Positions 50,769-59,744 are shown, counted from the stretch's first letter. The stretch: 64,000 nt of DNA from Granulicella rosea (GCF_900188085.1 NZ_FZOU01000006.1:271557-335556), one strand, 5' to 3'. Notes: a model not told the origin generated them from the sequence alone. A program made the numbers and translations.

Positions 50769-51518
50769 TTGTTTTTTACAGCCTCCCTTCGCTCGGCCCT
50801 GTTTTCCAAGAAGCTCCCTGCGCTCTGCGCGTTAGCCCTGTTCTGCGTAGCCGCCCCCGCGGCGAATGCCGCAACCCACCATCGGTCGCTCGCACGCCGT
50901 CACCCTCGCCTGCGCGCCCTGGCTCATGTCTTCGCCGATGTCACCGTACCCGGCGCCGGCCTGCTGCTCGACGAAGATGAAGAGGCCCCAGCGGACGGCA
51001 AGCAGTACGAGCTGAAGCTCGTCCGCGCCCACACCAACGAGATGGTCGACGTCGTCTACCGGATCGGCGATACCTACATTCCCGAGGCGCTCGACAAGCT
51101 CAACACCTTCCTGCGCGACAGCCACAACCAGGAGGTCAGCGAGTATGACCCCCGCGAGTTCGACGTGCTCCACACCATGCTCGCCAAGGTGAACAAACCC
51201 GGCAGCGTGATCGACATTCTTAGCGGCTACCGGTCGCAGGAGACCAACGACGCCCTGCGCGAGAGCGGCAAAACCAACGCCGCCAAGCACTCCGAACACA
51301 TTGAGGCCAAGGCGATCGATCTGCGCGTGGACGGCGTTCCCGCCGCAACCCTGCGCGATGCGGCGCTGGAGCTAGGCGTCGGCGGCGTGGGCTACTACCC
51401 GAAGGCCCAGTTCGTCCATGTCGACGTTGGCCCGGTGCGGGAGTGGACGTATGCTCCGCACGCGCGCAAGGCGCGTGGTCATGGACGCCGGCGTTCACGC
51501 CGGTCGAAACGCAGCTAG
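50769..51518 (+). CDS. DUF882 (MepK/YcbK-like) periplasmic peptidase
   Basis: A 249-residue exported peptidase of the DUF882 / M15-like group. A Sec signal peptide (about 1-35, A-N-A) precedes the catalytic domain. It holds S-E-H-I-E-A-K-A-I-D-L-R (His177, Asp184) and F-V-H-V-D (His217, Asp219), the zinc ligands and catalytic residues of YcbK/MepK, which cleaves peptidoglycan cross-links. The C-terminus is a basic Arg/Lys-rich tail. The start is TTG 50769 with GGAG about ten bases upstream. It is likely to remodel the cell wall. Confidence 0.85.
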   Translation: MFFTASLRSALFSKKLPALCALALFCVAAPAANAATHHRSLARRHPRLRALAHVFADVTVPGAGLLLDEDEEAPADGKQYELKLVRAHTNEMVDVVYRIGDTYIPEALDKLNTFLRDSHNQEVSEYDPREFDVLHTMLAKVNKPGSVIDILSGYRSQETNDALRESGKTNAAKHSEHIEAKAIDLRVDGVPAATLRDAALELGVGGVGYYPKAQFVHVDVGPVREWTYAPHARKARGHGRRRSRRSKRS

Positions 51519-51604
51519 CCTGCGGTTAGCCCTATCGAGGCTTGTGCGGAAAGGGGGCGCGTTCGAAGATCCCTGAAGACCGCAATGCGCGATGGGGGTT
51601 ACCT

Positions 51605-52483
51605 GTGAACGATTCGATCTCTGTACGCCAGGGAAGCAAGATTATTCCCATCGTCCCGAATGTCCTCCTGCGACATCCGGGGCTTGCTGCGCGCGGCGTG
51701 CATGTCGAGCGCCATGCCATCGACCCGATGGAGTTTCCAGAGCGCGAGCCGCAACAACATAACCTCTACCTGCATACCGGTCCGGCTGCGCGGGCAGAGG
51801 TGAAAAGCCCCGACTTCTCGGGCATCCGATGGGTGCGGCCGGGCTCGCTCTGGGTCATGCCCCAGGGCAGCCGGCATGGGGTTCGTTTTGAAGGCCCGAT
51901 GCAGGGCATCGCACTGGCGTTCGATCCAGCCCGCTTCGACGACATGGTGCAGTCCGCCGGCGGCAGGCATTCGACCGCAATCGTTCAATCGCTCGCAGCC
52001 AGCCCGCCGAAGGTCGAGCACCTGATGCGGGCGTTGGACCACGAGAGCAGCGAACCCAGCACCCACGACCACTTCGGCCTGGAATGCATCGCCACGGCCA
52101 TCGCGCTGGCCCTGTGCCAGCATGCCGCGGCCACGCCGCGCCCGTCGAAGGCCTGCGGACGGCTCGCCCCGAAGCAGATTCGCGCGGTGCAGGCCTATGT
52201 CGCGGATCATCTCAAGCAGTCGATTACCCTGGCCGAGTTGTCCGCCATCGCCGGACTCAGCGCCTTCCACTTCCTTCGCGCCTTCAAGCAAAGCGTGGGG
52301 GTGACGCCAGGCCAGTATGTCCTGAATCGCCGCATGGACCATGCGCGGTTTCTGCTCGAGACCAGCAGCCTCAGCATCGCCGAGGTGGGGGTTCACGTTG
52401 GCTTCGCGCATGCGAGCCACTTCACCCGCGCCTTTCGCAAGGCCGCCGGCGTGGCGCCCTCGAACTTTCGAAACTCCCTTTAA
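51605..52483 (+). CDS. AraC-family transcriptional regulator
   Basis: A 292-residue regulator. An N-terminal ligand-binding cupin-like half is followed by a C-terminal pair of helix-turn-helix motifs (about 190-290; I-T-L-A-E-L-S-A-I-A-G-L-S-A-F-H-F-L-R-A-F-K, S-I-A-E-V-G-V-H-V-G-F-A-H-A-S-H-F-T-R-A-F-R). GTG 51605 is preferred over the longer open frame. The inducer is unknown. The alpha/beta hydrolase 180 bases downstream in the same direction is the best candidate target. Confidence 0.87.
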   Translation: MNDSISVRQGSKIIPIVPNVLLRHPGLAARGVHVERHAIDPMEFPEREPQQHNLYLHTGPAARAEVKSPDFSGIRWVRPGSLWVMPQGSRHGVRFEGPMQGIALAFDPARFDDMVQSAGGRHSTAIVQSLAASPPKVEHLMRALDHESSEPSTHDHFGLECIATAIALALCQHAAATPRPSKACGRLAPKQIRAVQAYVADHLKQSITLAELSAIAGLSAFHFLRAFKQSVGVTPGQYVLNRRMDHARFLLETSSLSIAEVGVHVGFAHASHFTRAFRKAAGVAPSNFRNSL

Positions 52484-52663
52484 TCCAGCAATCCATGTCA
52501 ACTTGCAGCAAGATTCGGTAACTGCGCGTTGCGACAGTTCCATCCAAAGCTATACGAGCGCAGGCGTCGGCGATGACCCTCCGAGCGCCCTTCCCTGGCG
52601 GCTGCGATTGAAAACAGAACGGACGCGAGCACTCCGAGCGCTCTCGTCTTTTGGAGAAACCCA

Positions 52664-53431
52664 ATGCGTCCAACGTGGAAGCGGCTTCTACTGCTCCTTG
52701 TCCTCAGCGTCCTAGCCACCGGAGAAACTCTCATGTCCCAGACACTTCCCGCCAAAAATATCGTTCTCGTCCACGGCGCATTCGCAGATGGATCGAGCTG
52801 GTCCAAAGTGATTCCCCTCCTGCTGGCGAAGGGCTATAAGGTCACCTCTGTCCAGAACCCGCTCACGTCGTTCCAGGAAGATGTCGCGGCAACCAAACGC
52901 GCCATCGCCGCGCAGGATGGCCCGGTCATCCTCGTCGGCCACTCTTACGGCGGGGTCGTCATCACGGAGGCCGGCAACGACCCCAAGGTCGTCGGTCTGG
53001 TCTACGCGGCGGCCTTCGCGCCGGATGCGGGTCAATCCATCGTCGATATCACCAAGCCCTACCCCAAGCCGATCGGTCTGGACAAGGTCGTACCTCAGGC
53101 GGATGGCTTCCTGCTTCTCTCCGCCGATGGCATTGAGACCGGCTTCGCCCAGGATCTGAGCAAAGAAGAAAAAGCTCTACTCACCGCCGTTCAACCGCAG
53201 ACCTCGGGAGCGATCTTCGTGGCGCAGCCCACGCAGGCCGCGTGGCACACCAAGCCCTCGTGGTACATCGTCGCCTCGAACGACCACATGATCGCACCCG
53301 AGCACGAAGCGGCCATGGCCAAGCAGCTCAAGGCCACCACCACCACCCTCCCGTCGAGCCATGTGGTCATGCTGTCGCACCCGAAGGAAGTCGCCAAGGT
53401 GATCGAAGACGCTGCCGCCGGCGCGAAGTAG
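52664..53431 (+). CDS. Exported alpha/beta-hydrolase
   Basis: A 255-residue hydrolase with an N-terminal signal peptide (hydrophobic 8-20). The oxyanion segment V-L-V-H-G-A-F-A-D-G-S-S-W and nucleophile motif G-H-S-Y-G-G (92-97, Ser94) are clear. A late S-S-H-V-V-M-L-S-H-P supplies the catalytic His. It resembles esterases of the plant MeSA-esterase/hydroxynitrile-lyase-like subgroup; substrate unknown. ATG 52664 has a GGAG site. Follows the AraC regulator, which may control it. Confidence 0.83.
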   Translation: MRPTWKRLLLLLVLSVLATGETLMSQTLPAKNIVLVHGAFADGSSWSKVIPLLLAKGYKVTSVQNPLTSFQEDVAATKRAIAAQDGPVILVGHSYGGVVITEAGNDPKVVGLVYAAAFAPDAGQSIVDITKPYPKPIGLDKVVPQADGFLLLSADGIETGFAQDLSKEEKALLTAVQPQTSGAIFVAQPTQAAWHTKPSWYIVASNDHMIAPEHEAAMAKQLKATTTTLPSSHVVMLSHPKEVAKVIEDAAAGAK

Positions 53432-53510
53432 AAAGAACTGCGGGGCGCCGACGACCATCCAGCCACGTCGCTCTGGAGCGGAGGACCCTTCAACCTGAAG
53501 TCAACCCAGC

Positions 53511-53593
53511 ATGCTCGTCCACCTGAACCGAGTGAAGGCCCCTTGTATCTGTCTTACCCACGGGGTCTTTGCTTCGCTCAGGTTGACGAGCAT
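53511..53593. repeat. Diverged CCTGAG-related repeat pair
   Basis: Two inverted arms (53511-53542 and 53562-53593) reading ATGCTCGTC, then an ACCTGAACCGAGTGAAGG core with CCCC ends, separated by 19 bases. Related to the family at 36144-36254 but with CCTGAACC in place of CCTGAGCG. Confidence 0.75.
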
Positions 53594-53680
53594 CGTTCGT
53601 TTGGAGGGGTTACACCTTGAGCGGTATTGGAGATTCAAAGCCCGTCTCGGACTGGAGACTTGCGCGGGCGTATACGCGAC

Positions 53681-54319
53681 TTACCGGACTGCGGCGGCCA
53701 ACGCCTTGCGCCGCTCGGTCTCGAGGTAGGTATAGCGAATGCGGTGGATGACCGTGATGGTCGAGAAGAAAGCCAGCACCCACAGAGCCGGGGCCATCAC
53801 GTTCCAGCGGTTGCACAGCGCGCCCAGGATGACGCAGACGATGCGCTCCGGCCGTTCCATGAAGCCGACCTTGCAGCTTCCGATCAGCGCCTCCGCGCGG
53901 GCGCGCGTGTAGCTGACCATCAGCGACGCGGTCATGACGAAGGCGACCAGGCCGACGTAAAAAAGCCGGTTGCCGCGTGCGTAGTAGACCAGCAGGCCGA
54001 AGAAGATGGCGACATCCGAGTAGCGGTCCATCACCGAATCGAAGAACGCGCCGAAGACCGAGACCTGATTGGTCTGGCGCGCGACGCGGCCGTCCACCAT
54101 GTCGAAGACGCCCGCGCCGATGATGATCAGCCCGGCGTAGAAGAAGTACCGCACCGCGTGGTCGCCGCGTGCGAAGCCGAAGAAGAACGCCGCCACGATA
54201 TTGATGAGCAGGCCGATGAAGGTCAGCGCGTTGGGCGAGATCTTCGAGATCGCCAGCCCGTTGACGATCTTCTGCAGCAGCCAGCCGCTGCCTTTGCCGA
54301 ATGCTCCCGTCCAGGTCAT
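53681..54319 (-). CDS. CDP-alcohol phosphatidyltransferase (PgsA/PIS-like)
   Basis: A 212-residue integral membrane enzyme. The complete CDP-alcohol phosphotransferase motif is present: D-M-V-D-G-R-V-A-R, eight residues, G, three residues, D, three residues, D (F-G-A-F-F-D-S-V-M-D). Several hydrophobic segments follow. It makes a phospholipid headgroup from a CDP-linked donor; inositol- or glycerol-phosphate are the family precedents. ATG 54319 overlaps the stop of the VOC gene as ATGA. Last gene of a greA-VOC-phosphatidyltransferase run on the minus strand. Confidence 0.88.
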   Translation of the reverse strand: MTWTGAFGKGSGWLLQKIVNGLAISKISPNALTFIGLLINIVAAFFFGFARGDHAVRYFFYAGLIIIGAGVFDMVDGRVARQTNQVSVFGAFFDSVMDRYSDVAIFFGLLVYYARGNRLFYVGLVAFVMTASLMVSYTRARAEALIGSCKVGFMERPERIVCVILGALCNRWNVMAPALWVLAFFSTITVIHRIRYTYLETERRKALAAAVR

Positions 54320-54702
54320 ACTTGCTCCACCGCATGGTGCGAGAGGGAAAGCACGTTGCCGTCCAGGTCGTTGAACCACGCGACCTTGCTGCCGCCGGGA
54401 GCGGTCCAGACGCCGTCCTCATCCTGCTGAAAGAAGTCGAAGCGCAGGAAGACGATGCCGGCTGCGGCGAGTTCGCGCGCCTTGGCGTTGACGTCCACAA
54501 CCTCCCAGCCGAAGATGGTGAACGGCTGAGGCTTGAATCCGGGCGTCGCCGCGCAACGCACCATGACTCCGCCGGCGGAGAGCACGAGCGCGAAGCCGTC
54601 GTTCCCCACCATGCGCAGCCCCAGCGTGCCGCAGTAAAACTGCGTCGCCGTCTCGATGCTGCTGACCGGGATGAAGCCGATAATCTGAGCGTCTGCGAGC
54701 AT
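54316..54702 (-). CDS. VOC superfamily protein
   Basis: A 128-residue vicinal-oxygen-chelate-fold protein (I-I-G-F-I-P-V-S-S-I-E-T-A-T-Q-F-Y opening; W-F-N-D-L-D-G-N-V-L-S-L-S-H near the end). Substrate unknown. ATG 54702 follows the greA stop by four bases with an AAGGA site. The stop overlaps the next gene. Why a VOC protein sits between greA and a phospholipid synthase is not explained by known pathways. Confidence 0.83.
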   Translation of the reverse strand: MLADAQIIGFIPVSSIETATQFYCGTLGLRMVGNDGFALVLSAGGVMVRCAATPGFKPQPFTIFGWEVVDVNAKARELAAAGIVFLRFDFFQQDEDGVWTAPGGSKVAWFNDLDGNVLSLSHHAVEQV

Positions 54703-54706
54703 GCAA

Positions 54707-55198
54707 CTATTCCTTGGCGGTCTCTTCGAGCGCCACATCGTGAATCGTCGAGAGCTTCAACACCTCGAGCTCGCGTTTGCCGTTCGGCGTGACGACGACG
54801 GCGACATCGCCGATCACCTTGCCCACCAGCGACCGGCCGATCGGCGAGGTCGTCGAGATCAGCCCCTTCGAGACGTCCGACTCCTCGCTTGTCACCAGCT
54901 TGTACTCGATCGTCTCGTCCTTGGTCGAGTCGTAGACGGTCACGGTCGAGCCGAAGCCGACCTTATCGTGCGGAATATTCGCCAGATTGACCATGGCGAG
55001 CTCGCCCATGCGCTTCTTCAACTGACCCAGCCGGGCGTTCACGAAGACCTGACGCTGCTTCGCCATGTGGTACTCGGCGTTCTCGGACAGGTCGCCGAGC
55101 GCGACGGCCTTCTTGATCTCGGCGGGCAGCTCGGTGGTCAGCTCGTGCTCGAGCGCTTTGATCTCTTCGGCCAGCTTGGACTTGATGTGTTCGGGCAT
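54707..55198 (-). CDS. greA: Transcription elongation factor GreA
   Basis: A 163-residue GreA, which rescues backtracked RNA polymerase by stimulating transcript cleavage. N-terminal coiled coil with L-S-E-N-A-E-Y-H at the hairpin tip (Asp-Leu-Ser-Glu-Asn-Ala-Glu-Tyr) and C-terminal globular domain with S-P-I-G-R-S-L-V-G-K motif. Start ATG 55198 has an AAGG site; a longer frame to 55288 is not needed. First gene of a run of three on the minus strand. Confidence 0.93.
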   Translation of the reverse strand: MPEHIKSKLAEEIKALEHELTTELPAEIKKAVALGDLSENAEYHMAKQRQVFVNARLGQLKKRMGELAMVNLANIPHDKVGFGSTVTVYDSTKDETIEYKLVTSEESDVSKGLISTTSPIGRSLVGKVIGDVAVVVTPNGKRELEVLKLSTIHDVALEETAKE

Positions 55199-55373
55199 GC
55201 GACAACCTTCCAGAAAATACTGCTCGCGATCGAGCGGAGCAAACGGGTGTGAAAAGACGATTATACGACGGTCCCGCGACAGGCCCAAACCGGCCGAAAC
55301 TTCCCGCTTGTGGCCAGCCTCGCAGCAGGATAGCCTGATCGGGCAATCCCTTTCGAAACACTAGGAGATCGAG

Positions 55374-55928
55374 ATGCGTTCAGTACGTGCAATGAGCCTT
55401 GGCGCCGGCCTGATGATGGCCGCCATGACCTGTCAGACAGCATCCGCCCAGGCGCCCGCGCCGCCCGCCGGCCCCAGCGGTCCCGCCGCCGAGGTGCTGC
55501 GCTCCTACAACGGCCTGAAGCCGAAAATCCTGAAGGCCGCCGAGAACACCCCCGCCGACCTCTACCAGGTGAAGCCCACGCCCGAGATCCGCACCTTCGC
55601 CCGCGTCGTGAACCACATCATCGAGGCGCAGAACCGCACCTGCCTGATCGCCTCGGGCGGCAACGGAGGCGACGCCGTCAAGCCTCCGTCGGACACCGCC
55701 GAGAAGGCCGTCATCGTCGACGCGCTCAAGGCCTCCTTCGCGCTCTGCGACAAGGCCTACACCGGCGTGACCGACGCGAACGCGCTCGACATGCTGGCGC
55801 TCGGGCCGCAGAAGCGCTCGCGCCTCGGCCTGCTCTGGGGCAACGTCTCGCACGACAACGAGCAGTACGCCACGCTCGCGCTCTACATGCGTTTCAAGGG
55901 TCTGGTCCCGCCCAGCAGCGAGAAGTAA
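55374..55928 (+). CDS. Exported DinB-like protein
   Basis: A 184-residue protein with a Sec signal peptide (about 1-25, A-S-A-Q). A four-helix DinB-like bundle follows. Candidate metal His residues lie in V-V-N-H-I-I-E-A-Q and N-V-S-H-D-N-E-Q-Y-A, the usual DinB pattern. DinB-fold proteins are metal-dependent thiol transferases or of unknown role. Export is unusual for the fold but common in Acidobacteriota. An AGGAG site precedes ATG 55374. Confidence 0.82.
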   Translation: MRSVRAMSLGAGLMMAAMTCQTASAQAPAPPAGPSGPAAEVLRSYNGLKPKILKAAENTPADLYQVKPTPEIRTFARVVNHIIEAQNRTCLIASGGNGGDAVKPPSDTAEKAVIVDALKASFALCDKAYTGVTDANALDMLALGPQKRSRLGLLWGNVSHDNEQYATLALYMRFKGLVPPSSEK

Positions 55929-55944
55929 GTCCACCGAAGAAAGG

Positions 55945-55973
55945 CCCCGCCGGAGCAAGCCTACGGCGGGGCA
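55945..55973 (+). terminator. Stem-loop after the DinB-like gene
   Basis: Arms 55945-55953 and 55965-55973 (9 bp, perfect) 16 bases past the stop, without a T-run. Probable terminator. Confidence 0.55.
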
Positions 55974-56020
55974 ACCGCACCGTCTCCCCAGGCACTCCCA
56001 TGCGTGAGAGGGAGAGCGCC

Positions 56021-56458
56021 ATGACCCAGGAAAACGATTCCTACCGCCTGCAGCGCTTTGTCGAAGCGCAGGCCGGCGCCTACGACCAGGCCGTCGCCGA
56101 GCTACGCAAAGGTCGCAAGCAGAGCCACTGGATGTGGTTCATCTTCCCGCAAATCAAGGGGTTAGGCAGCAGCGTGACGGCGGAGCACTACGCCATCGGC
56201 TCGCTCCAGGAGGCCGAGGCTTATCTGGAGCACCAGATTCTCGGCTACCGGCTGCGCGCGTGCGCCGGCGTCCTGCTGCAACACCACGGCCTTACCGCCG
56301 AGGGGATCTTCGGCTATCCCGACTACCTGAAGCTGCACTCGTCGATGACGCTCTTCGACCAGGCGTCGCCAGATGAACGGCTCTTCTCCGATGTGCTGGT
56401 GAAGTACTTCGGCGGCAAGCTGGATGAGGCGACGCTGGTGAAATTGAAGGGCCACTGA
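56021..56458 (+). CDS. DUF1810 family protein
   Basis: A 145-residue protein matching DUF1810 (calpastatin-like) throughout: Y-R-L-Q-R-F-V-E-A-Q, S-H-W-M-W-F-I-F-P-Q, then L-G-S-S, L-G-Y-R-L and F-G-Y-P-D-Y-L-K-L-H-S-S-M-T-L-F. Cytoplasmic; function unknown. ATG 56021 has GGGAG upstream and is preferred over a start seven codons earlier. Confidence 0.92.
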   Translation: MTQENDSYRLQRFVEAQAGAYDQAVAELRKGRKQSHWMWFIFPQIKGLGSSVTAEHYAIGSLQEAEAYLEHQILGYRLRACAGVLLQHHGLTAEGIFGYPDYLKLHSSMTLFDQASPDERLFSDVLVKYFGGKLDEATLVKLKGH

Positions 56459-56479
56459 GGCTAGTCATCCACTCAAGCC

Positions 56480-56575
56480 TGTCATCCTGAACGAAGTGAA
56501 GGACCCGCTTTTCCCGGAGCAACCCAGGAGCTTCAGGCAAGAAGCAGATCCTTCGCTGCGCTCAGGATGACAAAC
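56480..56575. repeat. Paired CCTGAG-type repeat
   Basis: Forward copy 56480-56508 and inverted copy 56541-56575, separated by about 30 bases, foldable into a long stem. Lies between the DUF1810 gene and a convergent gene, where it may also act in termination. Confidence 0.85.
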
Positions 56576-56608
56576 ATTTTGTGGCCCGATGAAAGGAAGC
56601 CGCGTAGC

Positions 56609-57685
56609 TTACGGCAGCGGCTTCGGCGGCACGCCATGCGTCACGTGCTTCAGCAGAAACTCCTGAAACAGCGTCCCGATCGCGCCCGTCGCCACGCCGA
56701 TCAGAGTATTGTCGACCGTCACCTGGACGCTGTGCCGCTGGTCGCGCGGATAGTAGGTCGACGAGATGAACGCCGCGCCCAGATTACCCGCCACATTCGA
56801 GACATTCGGCTGCCACTTGCCGTTGTCGCCTTTGCAGATCACCGTCGTCGAGATGGCGTAGAGAGCGCGCGTGACGATGCGTCCGTGGCCCCGGTAGAAG
56901 TAGCGCGGATCCTGATGCAGCAGCGACGGAAAGAGCGCCGCACCCAGCATGGTCGAGCTGAGCCGGTCGCCATAGGCCGCGCCGTAGCGCTTGAGATAGC
57001 CCGGAACGCCCTCGCCGTAGTCGGAGAAACCGCCCTGCGCGGTCTCGATGCCGGCCGTGATGCCGGTGGTCATGAAGGTCAGCGGATCGGTGCTGACGCG
57101 CGCCGCCAGTTTGAACTTCTGCTTGCGCGTCAGCGGCGCGGCGTGCGGCTCGTAGATGACGTAGAAGTTCGGCAGCACGCCCAGAATCCGCTGGTGCATC
57201 TCGGCCGTGATCTGCTGCTCGGCGAGGTCTTCCTGCGTGATGGCGTTGACCGTGGTGTTGATCTCCTCGACGCCCAGCTCGACGACCGGCATCGCGAAGT
57301 TCTCGCCCTCATGCAGGACGATGACGTCGCGAATCTTCCACGGCGCAAAGTTCACCGCGGCGACATGCACGACATACTGCCCCGGCGCGATGGACTCGAA
57401 CCGGAACGCGCCCGTGGAGTCGGATTCGATGGTGCGGGTGACCTTGGTCGCGACATCCTCCAGCGTCACCTTCGCGCCGGGAATGATCGCCTGCTGCGTG
57501 TCCGTAACGGAGCCTGAGATGATCGCCGTGCCCTGCGGCTCCGGCGCTTGCGGCAGACTGGCGGCGGGGGCGCCATTTGGCGATTGGGCCTGCCCAGGAC
57601 TTGCCGACGCACCGAGAAGCGCAGCCCCGACGACGATCAAACTGAGGAGCTTCGAATGTCTGCGTTGCGAGTCGTCCGAGCCCAT
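56609..57685 (-). CDS. Exported carboxypeptidase-regulatory-domain protein
   Basis: A 358-residue protein with signal peptide (about 1-33, G-Q-A-Q). A carboxypeptidase-regulatory Ig-like domain follows (about 55-140; G-S-V-T-D-T-Q-Q-A-I-I-P-G-A-K-V-T-L), as in the Oar receptors. A 200-residue C-terminal domain comes next that I do not recognise; it has no TonB plug or long barrel. The C-terminus is not Phe, so it is not an Oar receptor. Strong GGGGAG site before ATG 57685. Possibly an outer-membrane or surface protein. Confidence 0.8.
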   Translation of the reverse strand: MGSDDSQRRHSKLLSLIVVGAALLGASASPGQAQSPNGAPAASLPQAPEPQGTAIISGSVTDTQQAIIPGAKVTLEDVATKVTRTIESDSTGAFRFESIAPGQYVVHVAAVNFAPWKIRDVIVLHEGENFAMPVVELGVEEINTTVNAITQEDLAEQQITAEMHQRILGVLPNFYVIYEPHAAPLTRKQKFKLAARVSTDPLTFMTTGITAGIETAQGGFSDYGEGVPGYLKRYGAAYGDRLSSTMLGAALFPSLLHQDPRYFYRGHGRIVTRALYAISTTVICKGDNGKWQPNVSNVAGNLGAAFISSTYYPRDQRHSVQVTVDNTLIGVATGAIGTLFQEFLLKHVTHGVPPKPLP

Positions 57686-57719
57686 GAATACTCCCCTTAT
57701 GGAGACGATACCGCAATGA

Positions 57720-57809
57720 TTGAAGTTGCTTCTAGCAAGGACAGACTATGATTTGCTGATCCAAACCTTCCTCGATGAGGTCGAAGCACTCCGAAAGGAA
57801 AAGCAATGA
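57720..57809 (+). pseudogene. 5'-truncated remnant of a TumE-type toxin gene
   Basis: An open frame of 29 codons after a TGA at 57717, ending Y-D-L-L-I-Q-T-F-L-D-E-V-E-A-L-R-K-E-K-Q and a TGA that overlaps the next ATG. This tail resembles the C-terminus of TumE-family (DUF6516) toxins, where a similar F-L-A-D-V-E-x-L-R helix ends the protein. TumE genes precede antitoxins of the type encoded next. The N-terminal part is missing, so a decayed toxin is inferred. The match is by recall only; a chance 29-codon frame is possible. Confidence 0.4.
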
Positions 57810-58174
57810 AGCTGACGATACGCAGCGACGGATTCGAAGGATACAAGGAACGCGCTCTTGCCCGCGCCAGGAAGCTCGATGCGAAGGAGTTGATCGAGCC
57901 GGAGATGACGATCAACTTCGAGTCCGCCTACGACATGCTGGAAGTTCTGCAGCCGGAGCGTGTTCGCCTCTGCAAGATGGCGCGGACGAAGCCTTACTCC
58001 GTCTCCGGTCTAGCCGCAGCGCTGAACCGCGACCCCAAATCCGTCCGGCGCGACATTGTGAAGCTCGAAAGCTTCGGCGTGCTGAGGACGCGAGAAGAGA
58101 TCAATCCCGGCCACGGACGCGTGAAGATTGTTGAGCCCGTGGCGATGAAATTCGAGCTGCGGTCCAGCTTTTAG
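57806..58174 (+). CDS. HVO_A0114-type HTH protein (antitoxin-like)
   Basis: A 122-residue DNA-binding protein. The C-terminal half carries a winged helix (Y-S-V-S-G-L-A-A-A-L-N-R-D-P-K-S-V-R-R-D-I-V-K-L-E-S-F-G-V-L), matching the HVO_A0114 group, whose members serve as antitoxins (TumA-like) to TumE toxins. The N-terminal 45 residues are charged and helical, as expected for the toxin-binding part. ATG 57806 overlaps the stop of an apparent truncated toxin frame. The toxin is lost, so the gene may now regulate other loci or neutralise incoming toxins. Slightly lower GC than neighbours. Confidence 0.72.
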   Translation: MKLTIRSDGFEGYKERALARARKLDAKELIEPEMTINFESAYDMLEVLQPERVRLCKMARTKPYSVSGLAAALNRDPKSVRRDIVKLESFGVLRTREEINPGHGRVKIVEPVAMKFELRSSF

Positions 58175-58189
58175 AAATCGCCGACTCTC

Positions 58190-59536
58190 TTATGGATAGA
58201 TTCTGTTCAGCGTCCGCGCGAACGGAATCGTCTCACGCACGTGGTCCAGACCGCAGATCCACGCCACCACGCGTTCGATGCCCATGCCGAAGCCGCCGTG
58301 CGGGACAGACCCGTACTTGCGCAGGTCGAGATACCACTGGAAGGCGTCGAGCGGCAGGCCGTGCTCTTCGATCCGCGACTTCAGCAAATCGTAGCTGTCC
58401 ACGCGCTGCGAGCCGCCGATGATCTCGCCATAGCCCTCGGGCGCCAGCACGTCGACGCACAGCGCCTTGGTCGGGTCCTGCGGATCGGGCTGCATATAGA
58501 ACGCCTTGAACGCCGCCGGGTAGCGATGCACCATCACCGGACGGTCGAACTGGTTCGAGATGTAGGTCTCGTCGGGCGAGCCGAAGTCGTCGCCGTCCTT
58601 ATGCTCGTTCTCGATCAGCCCCTTGGCGAAGGCGTCGGCCAGCATGGCGTGCGCCTCGTCGTAGCTGATGCGCGGGAAGGGCGCCTTGATCGTCTCCAGC
58701 TTCGAGACGTCGCGGCCGATCACCTTCAGGTCCGCCTGGTGCTTCTTCAGCACCTCGGCGACGATGTAGCTCAGATAGTTCTCCGCAAGCTGCAGGATGT
58801 CTTCCAGCTCGGCGAAGGCCATCTCCGGCTCGACCATCCAGAACTCCGTCAGGTGGCGGCGCGTCTTCGACTTCTCCGCCCGGAAGGTCGGGCCGAAGCT
58901 GTAGACCTTTCCCAAGGCAAGCGCTGTCGCTTCAATATAGAGCTGACCCGACTGCGTCAGGTAAGCCTTGTCGTCGCCGAAGTAGTCCATCTCGAAGAGC
59001 TCGCTGGTGCCCTCGCAGGCGTTCGGCGTCAGGATCGGCGGATCGGTGCGGGTGAAGCCGTTGTTGTCGAAGTACTCGGCCGCGGCGCGCATGATGGTCG
59101 CACGCACACGCAGAATCGCCGACTGTCGCGGCGTCCGCACCCACAGGTGACGATGCTCCATGAGGAAGTCGACGCCATGCTCCTTGAGCGAGATGGGGAA
59201 CGGGGTCTCGTCGGCCACGCGCTGGACGACCTCAAGCCCCTGCACGTCGAGCTCGAAGCCGGACGGCGCACGCGAGTCCGCACGGACCTTGCCCGTCACC
59301 TTCACGGAGGACTCCAGCGTCAGGTTCTTCAGCGTCTCGAAGAGTTCCTCGCTCACCGCCGCCTTGGGCACGATGCCCTGGATCGTCCCGGTGCCGTCGC
59401 GGAAGATGGGAAAGAGCAGCTTGCCCGAGGCGCGCAGGTTGTAGAGCCAGCCGCGCAGCGTGACGGTCTCGCCTTCATGCGCGGCCAGCGTGGCGATGGT
59501 GGCGATGGTGCCTGTCGTGGTTACAGAGGTTTCCAT
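58190..59536 (-). CDS. asnS: Asparagine--tRNA ligase
   Basis: A 448-residue class IIb aminoacyl-tRNA synthetase. The N-terminal OB-fold anticodon-binding domain (about 20-115; [14 protein letters not shown]) is followed by the catalytic core. Motif 2 is seen as [17 protein letters not shown], and motif 3 as [10 protein letters not shown]. Asn- rather than Asp-type features include the M-V-E-P-E segment after motif 2. Charges tRNA-Asn. The end is convergent with the antitoxin gene, 15 bases away. Length normal. Confidence 0.95.
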   Translation of the reverse strand: METSVTTTGTIATIATLAAHEGETVTLRGWLYNLRASGKLLFPIFRDGTGTIQGIVPKAAVSEELFETLKNLTLESSVKVTGKVRADSRAPSGFELDVQGLEVVQRVADETPFPISLKEHGVDFLMEHRHLWVRTPRQSAILRVRATIMRAAAEYFDNNGFTRTDPPILTPNACEGTSELFEMDYFGDDKAYLTQSGQLYIEATALALGKVYSFGPTFRAEKSKTRRHLTEFWMVEPEMAFAELEDILQLAENYLSYIVAEVLKKHQADLKVIGRDVSKLETIKAPFPRISYDEAHAMLADAFAKGLIENEHKDGDDFGSPDETYISNQFDRPVMVHRYPAAFKAFYMQPDPQDPTKALCVDVLAPEGYGEIIGGSQRVDSYDLLKSRIEEHGLPLDAFQWYLDLRKYGSVPHGGFGMGIERVVAWICGLDHVRETIPFARTLNRIYP

Positions 59537-59598
59537 GGTTCCGACTCCAGTTCTAAATCTGTTACATCTTCCAATTCGACTTGCGACTCAACACAAAG

Positions 59599-59744
59599 GC
59601 CCGTCATCCTGAGCGGAGCGAAGGACCCCCGTATTTTGCCCGGAGCGGCATGAATCCAAATTCAGCGTCATCCGCCATGTGAACGACGCAAAGAACAAAC
59701 AATAACCCATGCGGGGGGCCTTCGCTCCGCTCAGGATGACGAGC
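59599..59744. repeat. Paired CCTGAG-type repeat upstream of asnS
   Basis: Forward copy 59599-59631 and inverted copy 59711-59744, separated by about 80 bases, between the epimerase-like gene and asnS. The two arms are perfect over the CATCCTGAGCGGAGCGAAGG core. Confidence 0.85.
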
